Assembly: GCA_020152595.1 (NCBI GenBank)
Contig: JAIGNY010001857.1
Coordinates: forward strand, 818,501-882,500
Origin: Chiridota heheva
Lineage: Eukaryota; Echinodermata; Holothuroidea; Apodida; Chiridotidae
Direction of reading: 5' to 3'
Length of the DNA: 64,000 bases
Below are positions 47,575 through 60,249 of this stretch, one piece after another. Under the pieces are notes generated by a model. The model searched no databases, was not told the origin of the DNA, and saw only the letters and a list, made by a program, of their open reading frames with translations. Every line of letters starts with the position of its first letter. Within the stretch, counting starts at the first letter, position 1. Both the position numbers and the translations under genes were made by a program.

Positions 47575-48135
47575 ATTTTGGCGCCCCTCTTTCATAAAAT
47601 GTTCATAAGATTTATAAGTTGGGGACATATATCTAAATTGTATGCACCATTTAGACTGTTAGATGGCGAAGCCCTGATATATAAACCAGGGGCGAAACTC
47701 AGGAAGCCCCGCGTTTCACATGATTTGGATTGCAAAATATTGCTTAATATTGTGTCAAATCTAGGGTCTAAGCCTTACGTCTCTCCTAATTTTGGTAGCA
47801 GAAAATTGCTTAAATCGATGGCAAACTTAGGATAAAGCTCTTAGAAGGCTAGAAGCTCTGCATTTGTCGCAAATTTGAGAGCAGAAAACGAACACTGATT
47901 AATATTGTGTCAAGTCTTGATCCAAGGTTGAACCCAACTGACATTGCTTAAAATTGTGTCAAATCTAGGGAAGAAATCCTGGTAGGGGCCAAGGGGCGAA
48001 GCCCCGGAAGCCATACGTTTCACGTGATTTTGAGGGTAGAAAATTGCTTAGAATTGTCTCCAATCACTGGCTAAGTTCCTGTAAGCCAGTAAGCCCTGCG
48101 CTTCTCGTGATTTTAGTGGTAAAACAGAAACCAAA
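47575..48135 (+). repeat. Degenerate ~100-bp repeats, locus 2
   Basis: Same family as 37101-37690: GCCCCGGAAGCC.TACGTTTCACGTGATTTTG, TTGCTTA.AATTGTGTCAAATC and AAGCCTTACGTCTCTCCTAATTTTGG in the same order. Both loci are preceded by the same lead-in, containing ATGTTCATAA, GGGGAC, ATCTAAATTG and CACCATTTAGA. The open frame at 47461-47835 overlaps this and is not supported. Confidence 0.75.
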
Positions 48136-48592
48136 AGTTTTGTGGTTCCGATGCCTTATTTTTTAAGAAGCTGTTGTAGTGCAGGTGGAATGATAACGTT
48201 ATCTTATGGACTCCTATTAAATGTCAATCCATTATAATTAACATCTGAGGATATTGAGATCTGCTTAATTTCATTTTGTTAACCAGTTAGAGCCCCAGTG
48301 AGACCCCATTTGAATTTCTAGTCAGCATGGCAGGCCCCTTCCTCTCCAAACAGAGAATGTGACTAGTATAGTAATATAAAGCAGGCTTCAAAGTAATAGC
48401 AACTTTGAGCCTAAGTTGTTCGAATGACTCTTTGATGTCATTTGCCCTCCCCCCTTCTCCTCCGCCTATTTGCCCCCTTTTCTCCTCCGCCTAGTGTGTG
48501 AATGAATCTTTGATTGGTAGGTGCTAATGATACACTATACATATCTGTGTTTTAAACTGACAAGTTTTTACATTAAGTTTTAAATGTATATT

Positions 48593-48862
<270 letters not shown>

Positions 48863-49011
48863 GAGTGTGACCGTCTATTAATTCATATAGTATTTGTCCT
48901 GAGAGAACAATAATGCTATTAGCTAAACAAACTTAGGTTTATGAAAGGGTAGTAATCACAACAATATAAAAGAGATTGATTTAATAGAAATTTACAGGTT
49001 ATGGGTAGAGT

Positions 49012-50190
<1,179 letters not shown>

Positions 50191-50194
50191 AAAA

Positions 50195-50405
50195 GGGTAA
50201 ATGTGGTACAATTATTGGAAATTTTGGTAAAATTATTGGAAATGTTAGTACAATTATTGAAAATTTCGGTAAATTATTGGAAATTTTGGTAAAATTATTG
50301 GAACTTTTGGTAAAAATATTGGAAATTATGTCAAAGTATTGGAAATCTTTGTAAAATTATCGGAAATTTTGGTAAAATTCGGAAACATTTCCCGAAAATT
50401 AAAGA
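50195..50405. repeat. ~21-bp AT-rich minisatellite
   Basis: About ten units of ATTGGAAATTTTGGTAAAAT, drifting into CCCGAAAATTAAAGAAAGTT at the right edge. Confidence 0.88.
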
Positions 50406-51383
50406 AAGTTTCCCGAACATAAAAAATGCCCGAAAATGAAAGAAATTGAAGACAATTGCCAGAAAACGAAGAATATGGGTATCATAATTGGGGGCCAGCT
50501 TCCATTGACAGTTGGGGAACAAAATAAAAAAGAATGGATTGCCCCTTCAATAATGAAAGGATGTATGGATTACACAAACTGACAAACAGAGTGGTTATGC
50601 TAGAAACAAAAACCTAAAACCCCACTAAGCACTAAGGGTATCCAGTTCTCAGTGCATGGTGAAGAAGGTTAATGATTTACGGTTGACATATATAGATGTA
50701 AAATCAATCCCAGTCAGCATCATGAATTTATTGCAAAAGGAAAATAAATTGTGCAAATTCCATTCTCTTTTATCATCAGAATTATTGTATTCACAAAATT
50801 AAATTCTATCAGGTTTTACAACTTATGCCTAAGAAGTAAATTATGCCTACAAAGTAAATTATGCCTACAAGGTAATTATGTGAATACACACGTAGCTTTG
50901 AAATTAGGATGAAACTGGAAGCTTCCAAAATCCTAAATAATTGTATTTACATAATCTGGTGGTCAACTGCTAAGCTGAATATTGTAAGACTGAATCTGGA
51001 ATTTAAGAGTTCCACGCATTAGCTTAACTTTGATCAAAATGTGTCTTAATAGCTTCCAACGTTAAAATATTTTCTTCAATGATTGTAAATTTTATAAAAA
51101 ATATATGAAGAAGCTTCAAATCAATAAATATCTTACCAATTTTGCTGTTCAATATATGAACAGTGAACTGCTACCAGTGTTGTAAGTTATGCTTTTGTGA
51201 CTAATTACGTGTAAAATAATCACTGCTGACCATCTGCATTGTCCCTTCAAACCTTGTCTATTTTTCAATAAAATCTTACCCGTTTTAATCTATATAAAAA
51301 ATCTATGTAACATATTCCAAAAATAAAATGCAGGCCGAAACAGCCTATGCCCCCCTCCCCACCCATAATTTGCAAAGTGGTGT

Positions 51384-52046
51384 AGTAATTCATATGTATA
51401 TCATATGTATAAGCAAAATAACGCCATATGAAGCGCCGGCTAGAGCTCAGCCTAACAAAGGGGTTGGAATTTAAGACTAAAAGTGTAAGACTAGTCTTTG
51501 AATATCATTGACTAACAGGAAATGTACAGTATTGTTCATTGTGCTGTGTATGCATATAATCCATGACAACTTTGTGTTTGCTTAAGCCCCTTAAAAACAC
51601 ATCTTATAAAGAAGTTAACTTCCCTAACTTCTTCCAAAATTGAAGGTTTTTAATCTTAAGTTAAAGATTTTGGTCTAAACTGGAAGATTTTTGGCCCTGA
51701 ATTGTAAATTTTGTTCAAAATTGAAGTTTTTGACCCAACCTTTTGTGGTCCTAAATTGAAGATATTTGGTCTATAATTGAAAAGTTCTGATTTTAGGTCC
51801 AAACTGGAAAAGTCTAGGTTCAAAACTAACGATAATTTAGTTGATAGGAATAAAAATGACAACATCCCTGTTTTCAATCTATATTTCTTAGATTTGACAG
51901 AATCTCTCCAAACTTTGCTAGAAGCACTTGTAATATATCCTTTATGATTTGCATCATGGTCTCATTAGTTTCATTCTATCATTCTAACTTATATTATCCC
52001 CATTTACTTTTTGTGATATAGTAATTCATATGTATATCATATGACA
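51384..52046 (+). repeat. Pair of 25-bp direct repeats 632 bp apart
   Basis: TAGTAATTCATATGTATATC followed by ATATG occurs at 51385 and at 52019. The repeat contains CATATG twice. Between them, degenerate ~23-bp repeats (TTGAAGATTTTTGG-type) fill 51640-51850. Confidence 0.75.
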
Positions 52047-52853
52047 CTATACTGCTATTGCCAAACTGGGCTATGTGTAAGTATTTCATATCATTAATAA
52101 CTGGTCCTCTGTTATATATGAAATACTGGCACAGTCCAGTTTGAGAATAGTACTTATGTAGGCACGAATCCCGGGGGTGAACGCGGGCGCACTTCCCTCC
52201 ACTTCAGACCACATATACCCTCCGCGTTTAGTCTCTCTTTGCTAAAAGTTCCCATTCTCATTGAAAATATGATTGATATCTACATAAGTCTAGAGATAGA
52301 GTGTGAGAAGAATAATGTCTTTGAATTCTGCATCAAACCTTATGCACATCAGAACAAAAGTTAGTCAGTCTGAACCGATGTGCCCCCTCTCCACATATTC
52401 TATATGTTTAGCATAACGGTCTTATCAATTTCATGGCGATCTCATCATTTAAAGTTAATAACACTTTATTTTAATTATTATCCAAAGGAGTCATTGCTTT
52501 TACGACTATTCTGAACAGGTTGAATCGCCAACCTGTCCTCCGTAAATATGATATGACACACTTAGACATACCCTAGTATGATAAGAGCATTTCTGGTATT
52601 ATGCCCCATATGTTCAGCATTATGATCGAACATCAATGTCATGGCGGTCTCTTATTTTATTAAGTAAATAAAAGCCCACCTTTATTATTATCCAAAGGAA
52701 TAATTGGTTTTAAAATCATTCTGACAAGTTAAATCACTTATTGATTTTCTTTTATATGATACGACACACTTAGACAAGGTCCAGTATGGTAATAGCACTT
52801 CTGGTATTATGCCCGATATGTTTAACATTTTGGTCTTACAAATTTCATGCCGG

Positions 52854-53427
52854 TGTGATAGTAAATTTTGCCCCCCGTAGATTTGGGCCCTCCGGTCCTT
52901 ATTTCCTGAGAAATGTCGAGCTAATTTGGTCACCTCCGGACTGACTTTACTAGGTAATTTACTGGTGTGTCTGTACGGTTCCTTCAATTAATTTTGTGTT
53001 ACTGCAGTGATTTAGCTCAAACCTAAGTTAGTCATATTTATATACGGAATACAGCGCCACTGTACTAGAATTTGCCCACGAACAGAAAATGGCTTCCAGT
53101 AAGCACTTCGGTGAGAAAAAAAAATGTAATATTTTCTTCAATTTAGGCAATACCCATCGGGTCCTTGTCGAAACTCCCAACAGTTGGGTCATTAATGCTC
53201 ATGGGAGAAATAGACTTAGGGCCTATGCCTACGTTAAGCATTTCCTAGGAAAGAAGGGCCGGGGACCCAAATTTCCTAGCAGACCGTTTTTACAATGAGA
53301 GAGAGAGAGAGGAAGGGGGAGGGGGGCACCAAATTTACTGGTTGGCTACGACTTAATTGTCTGGAGGGCCCACATTTCCTAGGAAATAAGAGCCAACATT
53401 TACTTGGGGGCAAAGTGTACTTTTATA
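52854..53427. mobile_element. CCGG-flanked TIR element, copy 1 (574 bp)
   Basis: CCGG at 52850-52853 and at 53428-53431 flank the element. An uninterrupted satellite unit elsewhere (55096) reads ATGCCGGTCTCAT, which is the expected empty site with one CCGG. The element begins TGTGATAGTAAATTTTGCCC and its right end is a diverged inverse. The short frame at 53089 (MASSKHFGEK...) lies inside it and has no recognised function. Confidence 0.65.
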
Positions 53428-53978
53428 CCGGTCTCATCATTTAAAATTAAAAAACGTTCATTTTGATTATTATCCAAAGGAATAATTGCTTTTATGACTA
53501 TTCTGAGCAGGTGAATCACTAGCTGGTCTTCTTTCATATGATATGACAAACTTAGACATAGGCCAGTAGGGCAATAGCACTTCTGGTATATATGCCCCAT
53601 ACGTGTAGCATTATGGTCTCATCAATTTCATCGTGGTCTCATTATTTTAACTTAATAAAAGTCCGCCTTAAGTGTTATCCAAAGGAGTGATTGCTCTTAA
53701 GATCATTTTGAGAAAGTTGAATTACTAACTGGTCTTCTTTCATATGATATGTCATACTTAGATCTTGCACAGTATTATAATATCACTTCTGGTATCATGC
53801 CCCATATGTTTATTATCATGGTCTTATCAATTTCATGGCGGTCTCATGATTTAAGTCAACCTTAAATCCAAAGGAGTGATTGTTTTTAAGATCATTCTGA
53901 GAAAGTTAAAGCACTAACTGGTCCAATTCTTTCATATGATATATCATACTTAGAAATACCCCAGTATGGCATAGCATG

Positions 53979-55033
53979 ACCATAAGCCAAATCCATGGAG
54001 CAATTAGGCTAATAGAGCCGGTGCTTATTCCCGGTTTCAATGGCGCAAGCGATGAGCACATGACTCTGCCTGGACGCCAGTCCATCGCAGATAAACTCCC
54101 CAGCAGTGCCGGTGTGATAGTAAATTTTGTCCCCGTAAATTTAGGCCCCCCTGGTCCTTAGGTAATTTACTAGTGTGTCTGTACGGTTTCTTCAATAAAT
54201 TTTATGTACTGAAGTGATAAGCTAAAGCCGAAATTTGTTATGTTTATGTACGGAATACAGCGCCGCTGTACTTGTAGAATTTGACCACAAACAATGTACT
54301 TTTTTTTCTTTTTCTTACATAAATTAATCTATAGATAAATTCGGCAACACCCTTACGCAAAGAGGTCAGCAGCAAAGACTAGATACTAATCACAATATAA
54401 ACCTGATAACCCATGCTGCGTAATTAGGTAAACTCTCGTAAGATCAAATCTGGATTTTTAAGGTATGACAATACTGACACAACTCTCATATAAGTTTCTT
54501 TGTTTTTCTCACCTCGAGCAAATGTAGACAATTCAACCTGAAGCTTTGGAAATCTGTTTTTTGTTTGTTTTCAAAACCAAAACACCTCGCATCAACGTCG
54601 GTCATCAAAGTTGTAGCCGATGAAATTACATCTTGTATTAATGAGCGCGGACTGTTTTTTCTAGGATGGAGGACCAAATTTACTGGCTACGGCTTTATGG
54701 TCTGGAGGACCAAATTTCCTAGGAAAGAAGGATCGGGGCCCAAATTTCCTAGCGGACCATTTTTACTATAAGGGGGACCATATTTACTGGATGGCTACGG
54801 CTTAATTGTCAGGTGGGCCCAAATTTCCTAGAGAATTTGGGCTGGGGGGCCAAAATTTACTGTGAGCGGGGATTTACTTTACACCGGTACTCATTTTAAC
54901 AGCTGAGTGGACTGAAGCAAGTGGAGCAAAGTGTCTTGCTCAAGGACACAATGTAGCGCTCACGACGGGAATCGAATCCGGTACCTTTCGAATACGAGCA
55001 AGTCTCCCTGACCACTAAGTCACTGTACCTCTA
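53979..55033 (-). mobile_element. tRNA-derived SINE, itself interrupted
   Basis: ATAGCATG at 53971-53978 and 55034-55041 forms a plausible target duplication in the satellite. On the minus strand the head (from 55030) has an A box (TGACTTAGTGGTCAGG) and a B-box-like GGATTCGATTCC. The body reads through GTCCTTGAGCAAGACACTTT-like sequence. Its far part on the plus strand is GGTGCTTATTCCCGGTTTCA and GACGCCAGTCCATCGCAG, a repeat common in marine invertebrates. The body is split by the CCGG-flanked element at 54113-54883. Confidence 0.75.
54113..54883. mobile_element. CCGG-flanked TIR element, copy 2 (771 bp)
   Basis: It begins TGTGATAGTAAATTTTGTCC exactly as copy 1 does, and ends GGGGATTTACTTTACA, the inverse of the start with a few changes. 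CCGG (54109-54112 and 54884-54887) flanks it. Internal blocks shared with copy 1 include TTTACTGGNTGGCTACG, GGGCC(C)AAATTTCCTAG and TACGGAATACAGCGCC. It has no transposase and is non-autonomous. Confidence 0.7.
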
Positions 55034-55327
55034 ATAGCATGGTGGCAATAGCATGGCCATATATTTAACATTATGGACGAGCATCAATTTCATGCCGGTC
55101 TCATATTTTAAAGTTAATATAAATCCACCTTTATATTAATCCAAAGGAATGTTTGCTTTTAAGATTATTCTGAGAAAGTTAAATCACTTGCTGGTCTACT
55201 TTCATATATGATATGACATACCAAGACATACAGTAGCCCAGTATGACAATTGCTCCTCTGGTATTATGCCCCATTTGTTTATTATTATGGTCTTATCAAT
55301 TTTATGGTGGTCTCATCATTTTACATT

Positions 55328-55445
55328 AATGGGGGAGGGGGAGGGGAGGGGTCAAAGGGGAATTTCTAGGTCCAGGGTCATAGAGAGTTCAGGGTCACAG
55401 GGGGCCAGGGTCATAGGGGCCAGGCTCATAGGGGCCCAGGGACAT
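55328..55445. repeat. 16-bp CAGGGTCATAGGGGCC minisatellite, left part
   Basis: After a G-rich lead-in, about five units of CAGGGTCATAGGGGCC run up to 55445. The array resumes at 56086. Confidence 0.85.
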
Positions 55446-56085
<640 letters not shown>

Positions 56086-56395
56086 ATTGGGGGCCCAGGG
56101 TCGTAAGGGGCAAGGGTGATATGGGGCCCAGGACCATAGGGGCTAAGACATAGGGGCTAAGGGTCTTAGGGGTCCAGGGTCATAGGGGCCCAGGGTCACA
56201 GGGGCCGGGTCATAGTAGACCCAGGGTCATAGGGGCCAGGGTCATAAGGGGCCCAGAGCCATAGCGAATCCAGGGTCGTAGAGGGCTAGGGTCATAGGGC
56301 CTATGATCATAGGGGCCCAGGGTCATCGAGGTCCAGGGTCATAGCGGGCCCTGGATCATAGGGGTCAGGGTCATAGGGGCCCAGTTCAAATGGGC
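56086..56395. repeat. 16-bp CAGGGTCATAGGGGCC minisatellite, right part
   Basis: About 18 degenerate units, with inserted A, TA or GA variants. The open minus-strand frames here (YDPDPYDPGP-type) are repeat translations. Confidence 0.9.
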
Positions 56396-56955
56396 TTGTA
56401 ATGATAGAGAAAAGAAAAGTGCATTCAAAAAGTAAGCACCAATAATTGGTAAAAACCAAATATTGACAATGGCAAATATTGGAACAGAAATCAGTGAGTG
56501 CCTTTTTTTTCTTTTTGCTCTTTGGAATTTTCGGTGGGGGCCCAGATTTTGCCCCATGGGCTCCGTAATCTTCTCGGTGACCCTGTTTTCGACCATTTTG
56601 AGAAAGTAAAATCACTAGCTGGTCATCGTTTATATGAAATGAAATAGGCTACTTAGAAACAATACTTAGACAATGCCATCGTATTATTCATTCAAGTCCG
56701 TTTAACAATGAGTATAAATGGCTCTTAAGACCATTTTGAGAAAGTTAACATTTTGCTAGGTAGCCTACTCTGGTAGTACGGTAGGCCTAGGTCCGAATTC
56801 CAACCACTTTGGGCTTATTAAAAGGAACACATTTGCGCATTTTGTTTTAAAATGCAAACACCATAGGGCCTATGCACTCATCAATGTTCAAACTTATTCT
56901 CCAATCCTCTCAAACAATGTATGACGATCGATTAGGGATATGTGGTTGAACTTTC
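56396..56955. other. No gene seen
   Basis: Mixed AT-rich DNA with no exon or RNA signal. Confidence 0.5.
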
Positions 56956-56964
56956 AATAAAAAT

Positions 56965-57292
56965 AATAATAGTCCTAATAGTCCGAAAGAAAAGGCCCAA
57001 TTGTCCGAAGGTTCGGATAGTCCAAAGACCCAATAGTCCAAAGGTTAGGGTTAGTGTCAGAGTGTGCCTTCAGACTGAACCTTCGGACTATTGGGCTGTC
57101 GACCGTCGGACTATCAAACCTTCGGACTATTGGGCTGTCGACCGTCGGACTATCAAACCTTCGGACTATTGGGCTGTCGACCGTCGGACTATCGAACCTT
57201 CGGAATATTGGGCTGTCGACCGTCGGACTATCGAACCTTCGGAATATTGGGCTGTCGACCGTCGGACTATCGAACCTTCGGACTATTGGGAA
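56965..57292. repeat. 39-bp minisatellite with an inverted lead-in
   Basis: Five and a half units of CCTTCGGACTATTGGGCTGT plus CGACCGTCGGACTATCAAA run at 57079-57292. The lead-in at 56965-57045 carries the same motif in reverse (CCAATAGTCCAAAGG, CCAATTGTCCGAAGG), so a large hairpin can form. The unit is 13 codons, so all plus frames stay open; no protein is supported. Confidence 0.9.
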
Positions 57293-57479
57293 TTCTGAAC
57301 ATCGAACATGGCCTACACCATGCCTACATCATGCCCTATTTCTGTATCAGTGTACTGGCCTAACTGTTAAGTTGTTTCGTAAATTTTCACAACGGAAAGA
57401 CAATGTCGCTACATACTAACACAGAAACATACACAAAATGACAACCTCGCAACAAGGTGTTCAATGTCCTGCATCCCTG

Positions 57480-58010
57480 CAGACTTGTACAGGGCCATGA
57501 GCCATGCCATGAGATGGAGCTAGGGATGAATACCAGAAACTACCTATCCCGTTGAATATTCACCTGAGATTTGGTGTGAGAATAGCTTCAGGTGTCCCTT
57601 AATTAGTCAAGTTCACAGTCTGGCATCTAATTATTTCATATTCTCATAATTTAAGTTTCAAATGATAAAATTGGCCGTTTAGAACAATATTCTGGTATGA
57701 AACTTAAGATCGGACAAAACCCGCTGCCATGAAATGGAGCTAGGGATGAAATCCCGAGACTACCACTATCCCGTTGAATATTCACCTGAAATTTGTTGTG
57801 AGTATAACTTTAGGTGTCCCCTAATTGGTCAAGTTCACAGTCTGGCATTTATTAATTTCATATTCTCATAATTTAGGCTTAAGTTTAAATCTAATTTTCA
57901 AATAATGAAATTGGCCGTTTTAAATCATATTCTGGTATCAAACTTAAGATCGGAGAATACCCGCTGCCTTGCTGCCATGAGAAGGAGCTAGGGATGAAAC
58001 CCAGACACCC
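57480..58010. repeat. ~235-bp tandem duplication
   Basis: 57503-57735 and 57736-57975 share GATGGAGCTAGGGATGAA, CTATCCCGTTGAATATTCAC, AGTTCACAGTCTGGCAT, CTCATAATTTA, AAATTGGCCGTTT and AAACTTAAGATCGGA. A third partial unit starts at 57966. Confidence 0.9.
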
Positions 58011-58014
58011 CGCC

Positions 58015-58570
58015 AATTTTATGGTTTGAAACAACGTAAAAATGTAATTCATGCAACTTAAATGGCTCATTCCTGGCGACGTAAACGCCGTGTTCCAGGT
58101 GACGTAAACTCCTTTTTTAACGTGTTTATAGCGTAAAAATGTAATTTTATGCAACTTAAACTGTTAAATGCCCAATTCCCAGATTCCGGGAGACGTAAAC
58201 GCCGTGCTCCGGGTGACGTAATCTTCATGTTTAATGTGCGTAAAAATGAAATTTAATGCAACGTAAATGCCTCATTCATGGCTACATAAACGCCGTGCTT
58301 CGGGTGACGTATACTCTATGTTTATTGTGTTTATAACGTAAAAATTGATTGTAACTTAAATTCCGCCATTTCTAGCAACGTAAGCCCCGTGCTCGGGTGA
58401 CGTTATCTTCCTGGTTAACGCGTTTACAGCGTAAGGACGTAAAGTTGGTGAACAAGAAACATGGATTTTCCGTCGAGTAAACACCTGAGATTTGGGGCTT
58501 CATTGAACGGTAAAACCTTTGCCCTGAGTGACGTAAATCCAATGTTTCATGTGTTTACAATGCAAGGATT
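58015..58570. repeat. ~100-bp satellite with TGACGTAA motifs
   Basis: Five units share GCGTAAAAATGTAAT, ATGCAACTTAAA, CGTAAACGCCGTG and GGTGACGTAA. CRE/ATF-like TGACGTAA or a one-base variant is present at 58100, 58214, 58305, 58399 and 58529. Confidence 0.85.
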
Positions 58571-60245
58571 AAACTTGGAAAGCCAGACACTTGCATAATC
58601 GCTTCAGTCGACACCTCGCTCTCTGCAACGGAAATTCGATTTGCACATATCTACAATTTAAAGATGTAAATTAGTAAATTTGCAGTTCGGGCACCTAATT
58701 CTTCGGTCTGAAATGAAGCATAAATTGTCCGAACTGGTAATTGTAGAAACTTAAACCTTATGAACTAAATTACACAAACTTAACTATACTGCTATATATT
58801 TACTACTATTAAATAAAACGATATAAAAAAACTGTTTTGCATATAATTGGGTAGCTTTTATTGTACTTTTAAGAATGGGTAAAGACGTAAACATAGGCCT
58901 ATAAATTATGGGCTAACATTATGTTGAGTTGTTGATTACTTATGATACAAACAGATCTCCGACATTGATGTATGTGCTTACAGAAAACCGAAAAAATGAA
59001 AAATATTGACTTAAAGTTAACTAGACCCAAAATGAAGGCGTCTTTTGGATAATTTTTCAAATATTTATTAAACTTTTTGCCTCCCAAAGTTATTGTTTAT
59101 AAATCTTAAGTAGCTACGTGGTATAAATAGGCCTATTGGTTGTTGAGGAGTTTTGTAGCCCTCCACGCCAAGGAGGCTCAAAAAGCTTTGCCGCCCTAAT
59201 ATGTCGGTCTAGTGCCTCTTTAGCTTTCAAGTCTTCTGATTGGTCAGCTTTGCAATTTCTCTATATGTCTGCGTTGGTATCGAGACTTAGATGACTGGAT
59301 GAGAGAAAAATTCAAAATCATGAAACAATTGATTAACCATTCTTAAACAACAAATTTTTAAAAAGGTTTTATGAAACTTTTATTTCAAAATAACATTTTT
59401 CGTTACTTGAAAAGTGACTAACTCACCAAGTCTTCCATATTTATATTTTGATGACTGCAGGAAGTTATTCTTAACTTTTGTGGTTCATTATTTTTATTTT
59501 TACTTAATATGCCATCCTGAAACCAAATTGCATTCGTTTATTTTTCTTATATCTACTTCAAGAATTTAATATAAGTTTATATTTTGTATAATTTTATATA
59601 AAAGTTAATAGAACTTTCAAAAGGATAGAAAACGGATGATTTGCCTTTTTTTATTGCAAAATTTGGCAGTTGGTAGTGGAGCGATGACGAAAGTGATGAC
59701 ATTCAACTCTAACACAAGATTCAATACCTTTTAGAAAGAGACATTTCTAGGTTTGCTGAAGGCAGAAACAAAAATATGTGAGAATATGATCAAACAAATT
59801 TTGTTTAAATATATTACCGAAAACTCAAAAATAAAATTCGAGTATGCAGGCATATGGGTTTCAAGTCATGCTGTCGAATTTTCTATATCTTTGAAAATTC
59901 TTATAACGCCATTATTAGGGCTAACGCCTTGAGCCCTTAACCCTCACGATGACGTAATACCCGCGTTCCAATCTGTTGCAGACACGGGGACTATGATCGA
60001 CTTTATTCCCTAAATAAGATTTCACAATCGGCTAAAAAACCCTCAAATTGACCCATTTATGAGGTACCATGAGCGCTGATACCCCTGCTCCATCATCTTA
60101 GCTCCAACATGTGTACATCTACCTAATAGCATCTACCTAATACCTGTCTAATTTTCGTTGTTCAGTCTATAATACACACGGAGGAGATACAAAAAGGAAT
60201 AATTACGAAAGCCCATTAGGGACATATAAAGTATATATTTGAGCA
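58571..60245. other. No gene seen
   Basis: AT-rich. It contains a single GTCGGTCTAGTGCC end at 59204 (see the element at 35989). No exon or RNA gene is visible. Confidence 0.5.
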
Positions 60246-60249
60246 ATTC

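Larger units (their letters stand above)
52390..55325. repeat. ~180-bp degenerate satellite, interrupted by insertions
   Basis: Units contain TTATTATCCAAAGGA, AT.GCTTTTA.GA(T/C)(C/T)ATTCTGA, CATATGATATGACA, ACTTAGA, CCAGTATG, GCACTTCTGGTATTATGCCC and CATATGTTTA.CATTATGGTC. About seven or eight units remain at 52390-52853, 53428-53978 and 55034-55325. The gaps are the mobile elements listed below. Confidence 0.85.

Noticed and set aside
53089-53298. Small gene (MASSKHFGEK...)
   Set aside because: It lies inside the non-autonomous CCGG-flanked element. The second copy of the element lacks the frame, so it is not conserved even within the family.
54960-55033. Functional tRNA gene on the minus strand
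   Set aside because: The B box is imperfect (GGATTCGATTCC) and the sequence continues into a repeat body between target duplications.
56942-57419. About 120-residue repeat proteins (WAVDRRTIKPSDY and other frames)
   Set aside because: A 13-codon DNA repeat is open in three frames at once and shows no preference for one.
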